Shown here piece by piece: positions 33,217 through 42,369 of a stretch of 64,000 nucleotides of DNA. The position numbers and the translations under genes are program-made. Position 1 is the stretch's first letter, and the number at the start of each line of letters is the position of its first letter. This DNA comes from an uncultured Oscillospiraceae bacterium (GTDB lineage Bacteria > Bacillota > Clostridia > Oscillospirales > Oscillospiraceae), in NCBI GenBank assembly GCA_934646185.1, contig CAKUEH010000007.1:1-64000 (forward strand), in the 5' to 3' direction. The notes beneath the pieces are model-generated. The model saw only the letters and a list, made by a program, of their open reading frames with translations. It was not told the origin of the DNA and made no database searches.

Positions 33217-35883
33217 ATGAGCGAACTGAAACGAACTGTACTCTATCAGGCGCACCTTGACGCCGGTGCGGCGATGGTCGACTTCGGCGGCTGGGATATG
33301 CCCATCCAGTACCCGGAGGGCATCGTCGCGGAGCATCTCTACTGCCGCAGGCACTGCGGCATCTTCGACGTCTCCCATATGGGGCGCATCGACGTCGAGG
33401 GGCCGGACATGGCCGCGTTTTTGCAGCATGTCCTGTCCAGCAACGTGCTCGCGCTCGACCTCAATCAGGCGCAGTACTGCATCATCCCGGACGAGAACGG
33501 CTGCGCCGTCGACGACGCGTACCTCTACCGCTTTGAGGAAGAAAAATACTTCCTCGTCGTCAACGCAGGCAACATCGACAAGGACTGGGCGCACCTGACA
33601 AAGCAGGCGGAGCGGTTCGACGTCAGACTGACGAACGTCTCGGATCAATACGCGGCCATCGCCGTACAGGGCCCGGGGTCCAAAAAGATCCTCATGACCC
33701 TCGCGGGCGGCCGGCAGCTGACGGTCGAAAACGTCAAGAACGCGCTGGCCTCGCTTGAAATGGAGGGCCGCCCTGTCCGCATCGCGAAGACCGGCTACAC
33801 CGGCGAGCCCATCGGATATGAGCTGTACTGCCGGTCGGCCGACGCCCGGTATTTCTGGGACCGCCTGATCGCGCTCGGCGCAAAGCCCACGGGCCTCGGC
33901 GCGCGCGACACGACGCGCATGGAGGCCGCGCTGCCGCTCTATGGCCACGAAATGGGCGCGTGCGAGCTTGGCGGCGAGATCCCCATCTACGCGGTGCCGC
34001 TGGCGAAATTCGCGGTCTCCTTCGCGCCGGAAAAGGGCGATTTCATCGGCCGGGAGGCGCTCAAAAAACAGTTTGAGGCGCTCAAGAAGATCATGAACCG
34101 CGATTATTCCGCGCTTGCCGACCTGCCGTACCGCATCCAGCCGGTCTATCTCGAGGGCAGAGGCGTTCTGCGCAAGGGCTTCCCGGTCTACTGCAACGAC
34201 GCATGGGCCGGAGGAAAGCAGATCGGCTACGTGACCTCCGGCACCATGATCCCGTACTATAAAACGACCGGCGAAGGCCTTGACACGGTCTTCACAGACG
34301 AGACGGGCAAGCGCTCCATCGGTCTTGCCTATATGGACAGCCGCATCTGCCAGGACTTTGACATCGAGATCGATATCCGCGGCAAGCGTCAGCCCGCCAA
34401 GGTCGTCGGCTACCATATCCGTCAGGACGCCGCGCCCTATGTCCGGCCCATCCTACCCGGCGTCAAGCCCGCGGCTGCCGCGCCCAGTCAGGATTCCTAC
34501 GCGGAAAAGGTGCAGAACCTCTTCGCCGCGGCGGAGCGGAACCATATCTGGCGTCAGAACGAGTGCATCAACCTCATCCCGTCTGAGAACACGCAGTCCA
34601 GAGCGGTCCGCATGCTCTCCGCCTCCGACCCGTCCAACCGCTACGCCGAGCATAGGAAGCAGAAGGCGTTCTATGACGCGGAGATCTTCTATTATCAGGG
34701 CACCGGCTTCATCGCCTCCGTCGAGGCCATGCTGGTCGAGGAAATGAAGAAATTCCTCGGCGCATCACAGGTCGAGACGCGCGTGACCTCCGGCCAGATG
34801 TCCAACACCGCCGTCTTCTCCGCCATGATGGACTTCAAGAACCGCGTCGACCGCAAGCGCACCCCGCAGCGGCTCGGCTGGGTCATGAACAACCACATCG
34901 TCCGCGGCGGCCACCTCTCCGCGCAGCCGATGGGCGCGTTCCACGACTATGTCGCCATCGATCCCGTCACGGAGAAGCAGATGGTCGTGAATTTCCCGGT
35001 CTGTGAGGAGAACCCCTACAAGATCGACGTCGAGAAGACGAAGCTGCTCCTCGCGCGGTATCAGCCCGAGCTCATCATCTTCGGCAAGTCCATGGTGCTG
35101 CATAAAGAGCCGGTCGCCGAGATCCGGAAATTCGTAGACGAGCAGGGCATCCGAACTACTATTATGTATGACATGGCGCATGTGCTCGGCCTGATCGGCG
35201 ATCACTTCCAGAAGCCGTTTGAGGAGGGCGCGGAGATCGTCACCGGTTCGACGCACAAGACCTTCTTCGGCGCGCAGCGCGGCGTCATCGGTGTGAATTA
35301 CAGGCCGGAGGATCTCAAGTGGGGCCTGTGGGAGACGATCGAAACGCGCGCCTTCCCCGGCAGCGTCTCGAACCACCATCTGGGCACGCTGCTCGGCCAG
35401 CTCATGGCGGCGTATGAAATGAACGCGTTCAAGGACGAATACCAGCGGGCCGTCGTCGAAAACGCGAAGCACTTCGCAAGGTGCCTGGCCTATGAAGGGC
35501 TCGACGTCGCGGGCGATCCGAAGATGGATTATACCGAGACGCATCAGGTCATCGTCAGGGTCGGCTATGCGCGCGGCCCGGAGATCGCCGAGCGTCTGGA
35601 GGCCAACAACATCATCTGCAACTATCAGGCGACGCCCGAGGAGGAGGGTTTCTCCGCCTCCGGCGCGCTGCGCATGGGCGTGAATGAAATGACGCGCTTC
35701 GGCTTCGGCAGGGACGAATTTGCGAAGCTGGCGCACCTGATCGCCGAATGCGTCCTGCGCAATGCCGACGTTAAAGAAGAGGTCAAACGGCTGCGCGCGG
35801 ACTATACCGACATGCGCTTCTGCTTCTCCGACGCGGAAACCGAAGCGCTGCTCCAGCGCTTCGCGCAGGCGACCGGTCTTTGA
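33217..35883 (+). CDS. Fused aminomethyltransferase (GcvT) - serine hydroxymethyltransferase-like protein
   Basis: An 888-residue two-domain fusion. Residues 1-about 400 are a complete GcvT, with FGGWDMPIQY, FDVSHMG and the GCAVDDAYLY segment that holds the catalytic Asp. After a Pro/Ala-rich linker (about 408-425), residues 426-888 are a divergent SHMT-fold PLP enzyme: IPSENTQS, NRYAE, and THKTFFG, in which Lys681 is the expected PLP lysine. The canonical YYGG motif is missing. A single reading frame with no stop or frameshift crosses the junction. T-protein makes methylene-THF from the aminomethyl group; the fused SHMT could condense it with a second glycine to give serine. Operon neighbours gcvH and gcvPAB support this. 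Confidence 0.93.
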   Translation: MSELKRTVLYQAHLDAGAAMVDFGGWDMPIQYPEGIVAEHLYCRRHCGIFDVSHMGRIDVEGPDMAAFLQHVLSSNVLALDLNQAQYCIIPDENGCAVDDAYLYRFEEEKYFLVVNAGNIDKDWAHLTKQAERFDVRLTNVSDQYAAIAVQGPGSKKILMTLAGGRQLTVENVKNALASLEMEGRPVRIAKTGYTGEPIGYELYCRSADARYFWDRLIALGAKPTGLGARDTTRMEAALPLYGHEMGACELGGEIPIYAVPLAKFAVSFAPEKGDFIGREALKKQFEALKKIMNRDYSALADLPYRIQPVYLEGRGVLRKGFPVYCNDAWAGGKQIGYVTSGTMIPYYKTTGEGLDTVFTDETGKRSIGLAYMDSRICQDFDIEIDIRGKRQPAKVVGYHIRQDAAPYVRPILPGVKPAAAAPSQDSYAEKVQNLFAAAERNHIWRQNECINLIPSENTQSRAVRMLSASDPSNRYAEHRKQKAFYDAEIFYYQGTGFIASVEAMLVEEMKKFLGASQVETRVTSGQMSNTAVFSAMMDFKNRVDRKRTPQRLGWVMNNHIVRGGHLSAQPMGAFHDYVAIDPVTEKQMVVNFPVCEENPYKIDVEKTKLLLARYQPELIIFGKSMVLHKEPVAEIRKFVDEQGIRTTIMYDMAHVLGLIGDHFQKPFEEGAEIVTGSTHKTFFGAQRGVIGVNYRPEDLKWGLWETIETRAFPGSVSNHHLGTLLGQLMAAYEMNAFKDEYQRAVVENAKHFARCLAYEGLDVAGDPKMDYTETHQVIVRVGYARGPEIAERLEANNIICNYQATPEEEGFSASGALRMGVNEMTRFGFGRDEFAKLAHLIAECVLRNADVKEEVKRLRADYTDMRFCFSDAETEALLQRFAQATGL

Positions 35884-35947
35884 ATAACCGCCGCGGCGGC
35901 GATACAATACGGAAACGATCTGACAAAACGGAATGGAGGACAACTTT

Positions 35948-36328
35948 ATGAATTTTCCCGCTGAACTGAAGTATTCCCGCGACCATGAATGGGTCAAGAT
36001 GCTGGACGATACCACCGCGCTGGTCGGCATTTCCGACTTCGCGCAGAGCGAGCTGGGCGATCTTGTCTATGTCAATCTGCCCGTCACCGGGGACGACGTC
36101 GTCGCCGGTGAGACGGCCTGCGATGTGGAGTCCGTCAAGGCGGTCTCCGACGTCATGAGCCCCGTGAGCGGCAGGATTGCCGAGGTCAACGAGGAGCTCG
36201 ACGACGCGCCGGAACTGCTGAACTCCGACCCCTACGGCGCATGGATCTTCAAGGTCGAAGATATCACGGATTTTGGCGAGCTGCTGGACGCGGAGGACTA
36301 TGAGGCGTTCACGAAGGAGGAACACTGA
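35948..36328 (+). CDS. gcvH: Glycine cleavage system H protein
   Basis: A 126-residue lipoyl carrier. The lipoyl motif DVESVKAVSDVMSP places the modified lysine at residue 64. The N terminus (KYSRDHEWVK) is that of H protein. It shuttles the aminomethyl group from the P to the T protein. The start is ATG 35948, with GGAGG 8 bases upstream. Its stop overlaps the gcvPA start. Confidence 0.97.
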   Translation: MNFPAELKYSRDHEWVKMLDDTTALVGISDFAQSELGDLVYVNLPVTGDDVVAGETACDVESVKAVSDVMSPVSGRIAEVNEELDDAPELLNSDPYGAWIFKVEDITDFGELLDAEDYEAFTKEEH

Positions 36329-37650
36329 TGGGCTCCTATGTTCCTACCACTGCGGCGGAACGGGAGCAGATGCTATCTAAGATCGGCGTCGGATCGATGG
36401 AGGCGCTCTACGCGGCGGTGCCGCGGGAGATGCTGCTGCAGGACGGGCTTGACCTGCCCGCCGGTCTGAGCGAGCTGGAGGTGCGCGAACGGATGACCGC
36501 GCTGGCCGAAAAGGACCGGGTCTTCAAGACCGTTCTGCGCGGCGCGGGCAGCTATCGCCACTTCATTCCCGCCGTCGTGAAGTCCGTCACGTCCCGCGAG
36601 GAGCTTGTGACCTGCTATACCCCCTATCAGGCGGAGATCAGCCAGGGCGTATTGCAGGGGACGTTCGAATTCCAGACCATGATCTGCGAGCTGACCGGCA
36701 TGGATGTGGCGAACGCCTCGCACTATGACGGCGCGACGGCCGCCGCCGAGACGATCCCCATGTGCAAGGATCGGAAGCGCACCGTCGCCTATGTCTCCGA
36801 AGCCGCGAACCCGCAGGTCATCGAGGTCATGAAGACCTACTGCTTTGCGTCGAATACCGAGCTGCGTGTGATCCCGGCCAGGGACGGCAGAACGGACGCG
36901 GAGGCCCTGAAAGCGGCCCTCGGCGCGGACGCAGCCTGCTTCTATCTCCAGCAGCCGAATTTCTTCGGCCAGATCGAGGACGCGGCGCTTCTTGGCGGGA
37001 TCACGCATGCGGCCGGGGCAAAATTCGTCATGGGCGTCAACCCCATCGCCTGCGCGCTGCTGCCCACACCGCGCGAGCTGGGCGCGGATATCGCCGTCGG
37101 CGACGGCCAGCCCCTCGGCCTCGACACCGCGTTCGGCGGCCCGTATCTCGGCTTTATGGCCGCGACGAGCGCGCTGATGCGCAAGCTCCCGGGCCGCATC
37201 GTCGGCCAGACGAAGGATGTGGACGGCAAGACCGGCTATGTCCTGACGCTCTCGGCGCGCGAGCAGCATATCCGCCGCGAAAAGGCCTCGTCCAATATCT
37301 GCTCGAATCAGGCCCTGTGCGCCTTTACGGCAGGCGTCTACCTGGCGGCCATGGGCGAAGCGGGGATGAAGCAGTGCGCAAGGCTCTGTACCTCCAAGGC
37401 GCACTATCTGGCGTCCGGACTTGAAAAGATCGGGTGTCGGCTCAAATATCCCGGCGAATTCTTCCACGAATTCGTCACCGAGATGGCCTGCCCGGACTGC
37501 CGCAGAAGGATCCTCAACGCGCTGGCGGAGAAGGACATTCTCGGCGGCACGGAGGTGGACGGCGGCATCCTCTGGTGCGTCACGGAGCTGGTGTCCAAAG
37601 AAAAGCTCGACGAGACCATCGCGATCGTAAAGGAGGTGCTGAACAGATGA
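36328..37650 (+). CDS. gcvPA: Glycine dehydrogenase (decarboxylating) subunit 1
   Basis: A 440-residue alpha subunit of the split P protein. It matches the family throughout, from SYVPTTAAEREQML at the N terminus to FEFQTMICELTGMDVANASHYDG and the EKASSNICSNQALCA block. It lacks the PLP lysine, which is on subunit 2. Together they decarboxylate glycine and load the aminomethyl group on GcvH. ATGA overlap with gcvH and with gcvPB indicates coupled translation. Confidence 0.96.
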   Translation: MGSYVPTTAAEREQMLSKIGVGSMEALYAAVPREMLLQDGLDLPAGLSELEVRERMTALAEKDRVFKTVLRGAGSYRHFIPAVVKSVTSREELVTCYTPYQAEISQGVLQGTFEFQTMICELTGMDVANASHYDGATAAAETIPMCKDRKRTVAYVSEAANPQVIEVMKTYCFASNTELRVIPARDGRTDAEALKAALGADAACFYLQQPNFFGQIEDAALLGGITHAAGAKFVMGVNPIACALLPTPRELGADIAVGDGQPLGLDTAFGGPYLGFMAATSALMRKLPGRIVGQTKDVDGKTGYVLTLSAREQHIRREKASSNICSNQALCAFTAGVYLAAMGEAGMKQCARLCTSKAHYLASGLEKIGCRLKYPGEFFHEFVTEMACPDCRRRILNALAEKDILGGTEVDGGILWCVTELVSKEKLDETIAIVKEVLNR

Positions 37651-39077
37651 AGCTGATTTTTGAGCAGGGCGCGGAGGGCCATTGCCTGCACCTTCTTCCC
37701 GCGTGCGACGTTCCGGAATACAAGCTTCCAGGCGAGCGCACGACGCCTCTGTGTCTGCCGTACGTAAGTGAAAACGAGCTGACCCGGCACTATACGGCTC
37801 TGTGCAGGCAGATCCATGGCGTGAACGACGGATTTTATCCGCTCGGCTCCTGTACGATGAAGTATAACCCGAAGATAGACGAGGAAATGGCGGCGCTGCC
37901 CGGCTTTACGCAGCTGCACCCGCTGCAGCCGGCCGAAACGGCGCAGGGCGCGCTGGAGGCGCTGCATATCCTCGGCACGGAGCTCGGCGAGGTGTTCGGC
38001 ATGGACACCGTCACGTTCCAGCCCGCGGCGGGCGCGCACGGCGAGTTTACCGGCGTGCTGCTCATCAAGGCCTACCACACCGATCGCGGCGACACGGCCA
38101 GAACGAAGATCATCGTGCCCGATTCCGCGCACGGAACAAACCCCGCGACGGCGGCCATGTGCGGCTATCAGGTCGTGAATATCGCCTCCAACGACAAGGG
38201 CGGCGTCGATCTCGACGCACTTCGCGCCGCCGTCGGCCCGGATACCGCCGGTCTGATGCTCACGAACCCGAATACCGTCGGCCTGTTTGACCCGAATATC
38301 CTCGAGATCACAAAAATAGTTCACAACGCGGGTGGTTTGTGCTATTATGACGGTGCGAACCTCAATGCGGTCATGGGCGTCGTCCGGCCCGGCGATATGG
38401 GCTTCGACTGCATCCACTCGAATCTGCACAAGACCTTCGCCACGCCGCACGGCGGCGGCGGCCCCGGCGCGGGCGCGGTCGGCTGCAAGGCGTTTCTGCG
38501 GAAATACATGCCCGGCCCGCTGATCGCGGAACAGGACGGAAAATACGGCTTCGAATACCCGGAAAAGTCCATCGGCCGCGTCAAGCTGTTCTGCGGAAAC
38601 TTTACCGTCTGCGTCAAGGCGCTGACCTACGTGCTCACGCTCGGCAGGGAGGGCATCTCCGAGGCGGCAAAAAACGCCGTTCTGAACGCCAACTACATGA
38701 TGGCGTGCCTGAAGGGGAAATTCGACATGGCGTATGACGCGCTCTGCATGCACGAATTCGTCATGGATCTGACCCGCCTGCGCAGCGAGACAGGCGTTTC
38801 CGCGCTGGACATCGCCAAGGGCATGCTGGACTTCGATCTCCATCCGCCCACCATGTATTTCCCGCTCATCGTCCACGAGGCGCTCATGGTCGAGCCCTGC
38901 GAGACGGAGAGCAAGCAGCTCATGGACGAGGTCTGCGGGATCTACCGCAGGCTCTATGACATGGCTTACACCGATCCGGACGCCCTGCATACCGCGCCGC
39001 ATACAACGCCGGTCCGCCGTCTCGACGAGGTCGGCGCGGCGCGAAATCCCGTTCTGCGTTACAGGTTCGAAGCGTAA
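37647..39077 (+). CDS. gcvPB: Glycine dehydrogenase (decarboxylating) subunit 2
   Basis: A 476-residue beta subunit. SCTMKYNPKI near the N terminus, and NLHKTFATPHGGGGPG with PLP lysine 262, are diagnostic. The start is ATG 37647, overlapping the gcvPA stop by four bases, with AGGAGG upstream. A long hairpin without T tail (39107-39131) lies before lplA, so transcription probably continues. Confidence 0.97.
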   Translation: MKLIFEQGAEGHCLHLLPACDVPEYKLPGERTTPLCLPYVSENELTRHYTALCRQIHGVNDGFYPLGSCTMKYNPKIDEEMAALPGFTQLHPLQPAETAQGALEALHILGTELGEVFGMDTVTFQPAAGAHGEFTGVLLIKAYHTDRGDTARTKIIVPDSAHGTNPATAAMCGYQVVNIASNDKGGVDLDALRAAVGPDTAGLMLTNPNTVGLFDPNILEITKIVHNAGGLCYYDGANLNAVMGVVRPGDMGFDCIHSNLHKTFATPHGGGGPGAGAVGCKAFLRKYMPGPLIAEQDGKYGFEYPEKSIGRVKLFCGNFTVCVKALTYVLTLGREGISEAAKNAVLNANYMMACLKGKFDMAYDALCMHEFVMDLTRLRSETGVSALDIAKGMLDFDLHPPTMYFPLIVHEALMVEPCETESKQLMDEVCGIYRRLYDMAYTDPDALHTAPHTTPVRRLDEVGAARNPVLRYRFEA

Positions 39078-39153
39078 GCGTCCAATTGATCACACGATCC
39101 CGGACGGCGGCAGACATGGTGTCTGCCGCCGCAGCATAAAAAGAGGAGCAGCT

Positions 39154-40158
39154 ATGGAACAAGTCGTACATTATCTCGAGACCGGCTCGACAGACCCGGC
39201 CTACAATCTCGCCTTTGAGGAATACGTTCTGGCAAACCGGCGCGAGGGAGACTATCTCATCCTCTGGCAGAACGACAACACCATCGTGGTCGGCCAGAAC
39301 CAGAACACGGCGGCGGAGATCAACCGCGCGTTCGTCGACGAGCACCGGATCCATGTCGTGCGGCGCACGACGGGCGGCGGCGCGGTCTATCATGATCTCG
39401 GCAATCTGAACTATTCCTTCATCACCGACGACGAGGAAGGCTCGCTGCACCTCGAACGATTCACGCGCCCGGTCGTGGACGCGCTCTGCGCGCTCGGTCT
39501 GCAGGCCGAGGCGTCCGGCCGCAACGATATTCTTGTGGAGGGCCGCAAGGTATCCGGCACGGCGCAGCGCGTGCTCAAAAACCGTATCCTGCACCACGGA
39601 ACGCTGCTGTTCGATTCCAACCCGGACATGGTAGCGGGCGCGCTGAACGTCGACCCGGCCAAGTACCAGTCCAAGGGCCGCAAATCCGTCCGCAGCCGCA
39701 TCGGCAATATCCGATCGTTTTTGAAGGAGGATATGACGCTGCCGGAATTCTGGGCCTACCTCACACGGGCGCTGGGCAGCGCCGATGTCCGGAAGGATAG
39801 ACTGACGGAGGACGAGCTCCGGCAGGTGCGGAAGCTGAAGGAGGAAAAATACGACACGTGGGAGTGGACCTACGGCAAGTCGCCGCGCTATAACATGACC
39901 AGCAAACAGCGCTGGCCGGGCGGCGGGCTGGAGATCTGCGCGGAGGTATCGCAGGGCGTCACGCAGGCGCTGACGATCTACGGCGATTTCATGGCGACCC
40001 GCCCCATCCAGGACATTACGGACGCGCTGACCGGCTGCCAGTTCCGGCCGGAGGCGTTTGCCGCGCAGCTGAAGCGATTCGACCTGCAGGAGTATCTCGG
40101 CGGCATCGCCGAGGAGGAATTCCTGAAAACCGTTTTCGACACGACGGCATGCATATGA
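39154..40158 (+). CDS. lplA: Lipoate-protein ligase
   Basis: A 334-residue ligase attaching scavenged lipoate to carrier lysines. VVGQNQNTAAEIN, RRTTGGGAVYHD and KVSGTAQRVLKNRILHHG are the three conserved blocks of LplA, and a small C-terminal accessory domain is present. Position 76 bases after gcvPB points to GcvH as the main target. The organism may depend on external lipoate; no lipA or lipB is seen here. Confidence 0.94.
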   Translation: MEQVVHYLETGSTDPAYNLAFEEYVLANRREGDYLILWQNDNTIVVGQNQNTAAEINRAFVDEHRIHVVRRTTGGGAVYHDLGNLNYSFITDDEEGSLHLERFTRPVVDALCALGLQAEASGRNDILVEGRKVSGTAQRVLKNRILHHGTLLFDSNPDMVAGALNVDPAKYQSKGRKSVRSRIGNIRSFLKEDMTLPEFWAYLTRALGSADVRKDRLTEDELRQVRKLKEEKYDTWEWTYGKSPRYNMTSKQRWPGGGLEICAEVSQGVTQALTIYGDFMATRPIQDITDALTGCQFRPEAFAAQLKRFDLQEYLGGIAEEEFLKTVFDTTACI

Positions 40159-40604
40159 AAAGAACGGAACCTGTGGAGCTGACTGTGGTGTGTCTGCTGG
40201 AGAACGGCGGCAGCGTGCTGCTCCAGAACCGGAAAAAGAAAGACTGGCAGGGCTGGGCGCTGCCGGGCGGCCATGTGGAGCCGGGAGAATCGTTCGTAGA
40301 CGCCGTGATCCGGGAGATGCGGGAGGAGACCGGCCTGACGATCCGGCACCCGAAGCTGGCCGGCGTCAAACAGTTTCCGACCGAAGACGGCCGGTACGTC
40401 GCGCTGCTGTTCAAGGCCACGGAGTGGTCGGGAACGCTCACATCGTCGGAGGAAGGCGAGATGGCGTGGGTGGAATACAGCCGTATCCCGTCCATGAAGA
40501 CCGTGGACGATCTCGAGGAAATGCTGCACATGATGAACACGCCCGAGCTGATGGAATTCCAATACCTGATCCGCGATGGGGAGTGGATCGTGTCCATAAA
40601 ATAA
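40155..40604 (+). CDS. NUDIX hydrolase (MutT-like)
   Basis: A 149-residue protein whose Nudix box (GGHVEPGESF through REETGL, residues about 38-60) is complete, including the metal-binding glutamates. It is related to 8-oxo-dGTP pyrophosphatases annotated as MutT/YjhB-like. The substrate is not predictable. It starts at ATG 40155 inside the lplA stop (ATGA overlap) with no separate ribosome binding site, so expression depends on lplA translation. Confidence 0.85.
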   Translation: MKRTEPVELTVVCLLENGGSVLLQNRKKKDWQGWALPGGHVEPGESFVDAVIREMREETGLTIRHPKLAGVKQFPTEDGRYVALLFKATEWSGTLTSSEEGEMAWVEYSRIPSMKTVDDLEEMLHMMNTPELMEFQYLIRDGEWIVSIK

Positions 40605-40615
40605 GGGAGGCAGCC

Positions 40616-41056
40616 ATGCGGTATCTCACAAAGGAATGGTATATTGCCTGTCAGACCGACCCGATGACGCCGGAGGTGCAGAGGCGGCTGGACGAGACCG
40701 ACCGGGCCTACTGCGCCGCGCAGACGCGCGAGGCGCTGCCGGAGGGCTTGCTGCGGCAATTTTTCTTCCATGACGGCGTGGTACGGGAAATCATCTCCGG
40801 AGAGGATCTCACGCTCCGCATCGACAGCCCGTATTCCGAGTACCATACTGTAACCTTCCGCAGCGCAAGAATCAAGCAGGAGCCGCCGCAGGCCGGCGCC
40901 GTCTGGCTGTATCGGGAGCTTTACTGGCACAAGAGCGGGCGCGGCTACGAGGCGCACATCCTGTTCGAGGCTCCGGCAGGCCCTTCGCATCGGGGAATCC
41001 GCCCGTCCGACCTGATCGACGCAAAAATCATCTGCGGCGAGATCGAATTTGCATAA
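40616..41056 (+). CDS. DUF4085-like protein of unknown function
   Basis: A 146-residue soluble protein beginning MRYLTKEWYIACQ, which resembles the start of DUF4085 proteins. Mid-region has YHTVTFRSARIKQE and ends with LIDAKIICGEIEF. No catalytic motif is recognisable. AGGGAGG precedes the ATG, 11 bases after the nudix stop. Probably the last gene of the glycine-riboswitch transcript, ended by the hairpin at 41061. Confidence 0.65.
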   Translation: MRYLTKEWYIACQTDPMTPEVQRRLDETDRAYCAAQTREALPEGLLRQFFFHDGVVREIISGEDLTLRIDSPYSEYHTVTFRSARIKQEPPQAGAVWLYRELYWHKSGRGYEAHILFEAPAGPSHRGIRPSDLIDAKIICGEIEFA

Positions 41057-41060
41057 AAAC

Positions 41061-41093
41061 AAAGCCCGGACACGAATGTGTCCGGGCTTTGAA
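41061..41093 (+). terminator. Terminator after the gcv-lplA operon
   Basis: AAAGCCCGGACAC pairs with GTGTCCGGGCTTT around a 4-base loop, 4 bases after the last stop. The T run is short (TTTG), so efficiency may be moderate. Confidence 0.75.
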
Positions 41094-41137
41094 TCTGCCG
41101 GAAGCCTGCCTGATCTGCGTAGGGAAGCCCCATACAG

Positions 41138-41432
41138 AAGCACACCCAAAGGCTCCCCTTTCAGGGGGAAATGGCCCGTAGGGCCAAAAGGGGTAGGGAC
41201 GCTGTCAGCGAAGCTGACTGAGGGGATTCGAACGCCCCCAATCCATACCGCACCCTGTAGGGGCCGATGCCCATCTTCGGCGCTAAGAGCCGCGCAAAGC
41301 GCGGTTGCGCCTCGAAACTAGCCTGCGGGCATCGCATCGGCCCACGCAGAATGCACCAGTTTTTACGGTAATCTTCGGCGAATTCAGAACTTCCCAATGG
41401 GCCGATGTGGGCATCGGCCCCTACAAATAAAC
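41138..41432. repeat. Modular hairpin repeat, locus 5
   Basis: Convergent gap filled by AGGCTCCCCTTTCAGGGGGA, a GTCAGCGAAGCTGAC-GAGGGGATTCGAA unit (about 41200-41233), the long-loop GGGCCGATG stem (41255-41343) and a final TTCGGCGAATTC spacer with GGGCCGATGTGGGCATCGGCCCC (about 41399-41425). No coding sequence is evident. Confidence 0.85.
41255..41343 (-). repeat. Long-loop variant stem element, copy 1 (inverted)
   Basis: GGGGCCGATGCCC opens and GCATCGGCCC closes an element of about 89 bases whose interior contains GGCGCTAAGAGCC and a CCGCGC/GCGCGG hairpin. It is the reverse complement of copies at 44487 and 48049, more than 90% identical by eye. Confidence 0.8.
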
Positions 41433-41476
41433 CAGAAGATCCGCAGCATGAAACAAGTAAAGAGGATTTTGAGAAA

Positions 41477-42160
41477 TCATCCGAACGCCTTGCGCAGCAG
41501 GCGGGTCGCGTGCTGTGCCTGTTGAAGATAGATGTGCCGGTTGGAAGCGGCTGAGGCGTAGTACTGCCCATAATAGTCGCAGACGGCGATCTGATAGAGG
41601 TACAGCCGCTCCAGCTGCTCCAGGTCATAGCCGTTCAGCGTCCCATACCGGCAGTACGCATGGACGTAGCGGGCAAGAAGTGAACGGTCGATGCTTCCGT
41701 CCGCGCAGCAGGGCGCGGCATAGACGAACGAGCGCGTCAGCTCCCAGACGACCGGATGGACGCAGGCCGCCGTCCAGTCGATCACGGCGGTCAGATGTCC
41801 GTCCTCGCAGAGAAACTGGCTGATAAAATAATCTCCGTGCGTGTTCCGACACGTCAGCCGGTTCAGGTCAAAGCGCCATGCCGGGAAGCGCTCCATCAGG
41901 CCGATGCGCCATGCCAGCTCCGCCGTCCGATCCAGAAGCCGCTTGTTGTAAAGCTCCCGGCGGAGCGTCGCGGGATCGTGGAACCGCGTCCACGCATCCA
42001 GCAGCTCATTCAGCTCCGCCTCTGTATATTGCCGCCTGTCCTCGAGCTTCCCGGCCAGATACCAGAGCGCCAGCAGCTTTTTCCTGTGTTTGGCCGGAAG
42101 CGAGAGCAGCCGCCCGTCCTGATCGAAAAAGGGCGACAGATCGGATAACGCGTCGTTCAT
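41477..42160 (-). CDS. DUF2087 - aminoglycoside phosphotransferase-like fusion
   Basis: A 227-residue protein joining two unrelated pieces. Residues about 12-80 match DUF2087 (LPAKHRKKLLAL, YTEAELNELLD, DPATLRRELYNKRLLDRT), a small winged-helix-like domain usually found with transcription factors. Residues about 100-225 match only the C-lobe of APH-type kinases, with THGDYF (His108-Asp110) and AVIDW (Asp128). The ATP-binding N-lobe is absent, so kinase activity is doubtful. I chose the second ATG (42160), since GAGGGG abuts the first. It follows a small membrane-peptide gene by 10 bases. Confidence 0.75.
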   Translation of the reverse strand: MNDALSDLSPFFDQDGRLLSLPAKHRKKLLALWYLAGKLEDRRQYTEAELNELLDAWTRFHDPATLRRELYNKRLLDRTAELAWRIGLMERFPAWRFDLNRLTCRNTHGDYFISQFLCEDGHLTAVIDWTAACVHPVVWELTRSFVYAAPCCADGSIDRSLLARYVHAYCRYGTLNGYDLEQLERLYLYQIAVCDYYGQYYASAASNRHIYLQQAQHATRLLRKAFG

Positions 42161-42170
42161 GTTCATCCCC

Positions 42171-42341
42171 TCACGATTCCCTGTTTTTCCGGTTTCGGAA
42201 GCCCAGCGCCGCGATCAGGCAGCCGAACGCGCCGACCAAGAGCAGGCCCGCGCAGATCCACTGCCGCAAAAATCCAAAAATCGCCCCCGCCAGCAGCATC
42301 AGAACGCCTGCCGCCGCCAATAATCTGACTGTTTTCGCCAT
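42171..42341 (-). CDS. Small two-helix membrane protein (56 aa)
   Basis: A 56-residue reading frame starting MAKTVRLLAAAGVLM, with two hydrophobic stretches (about 7-25 and 29-48) and a basic C-terminal tail (RNRKNRES). AGGAG lies 9 bases upstream of the ATG and codon use fits the genome. It precedes the DUF2087-phosphotransferase gene by 10 bases on the same strand. No homology recognised; function unknown. Confidence 0.6.
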   Translation of the reverse strand: MAKTVRLLAAAGVLMLLAGAIFGFLRQWICAGLLLVGAFGCLIAALGFRNRKNRES

Positions 42342-42369
42342 TTCGATCAACTCCTGTTCTTTGCATCAC

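Noticed and set aside
39107..39131. Hairpin between gcvPB and lplA as a terminator
   Set aside because: The stem is strong but no T tract follows, and lplA has a functional link with gcvH, so read-through is more likely.
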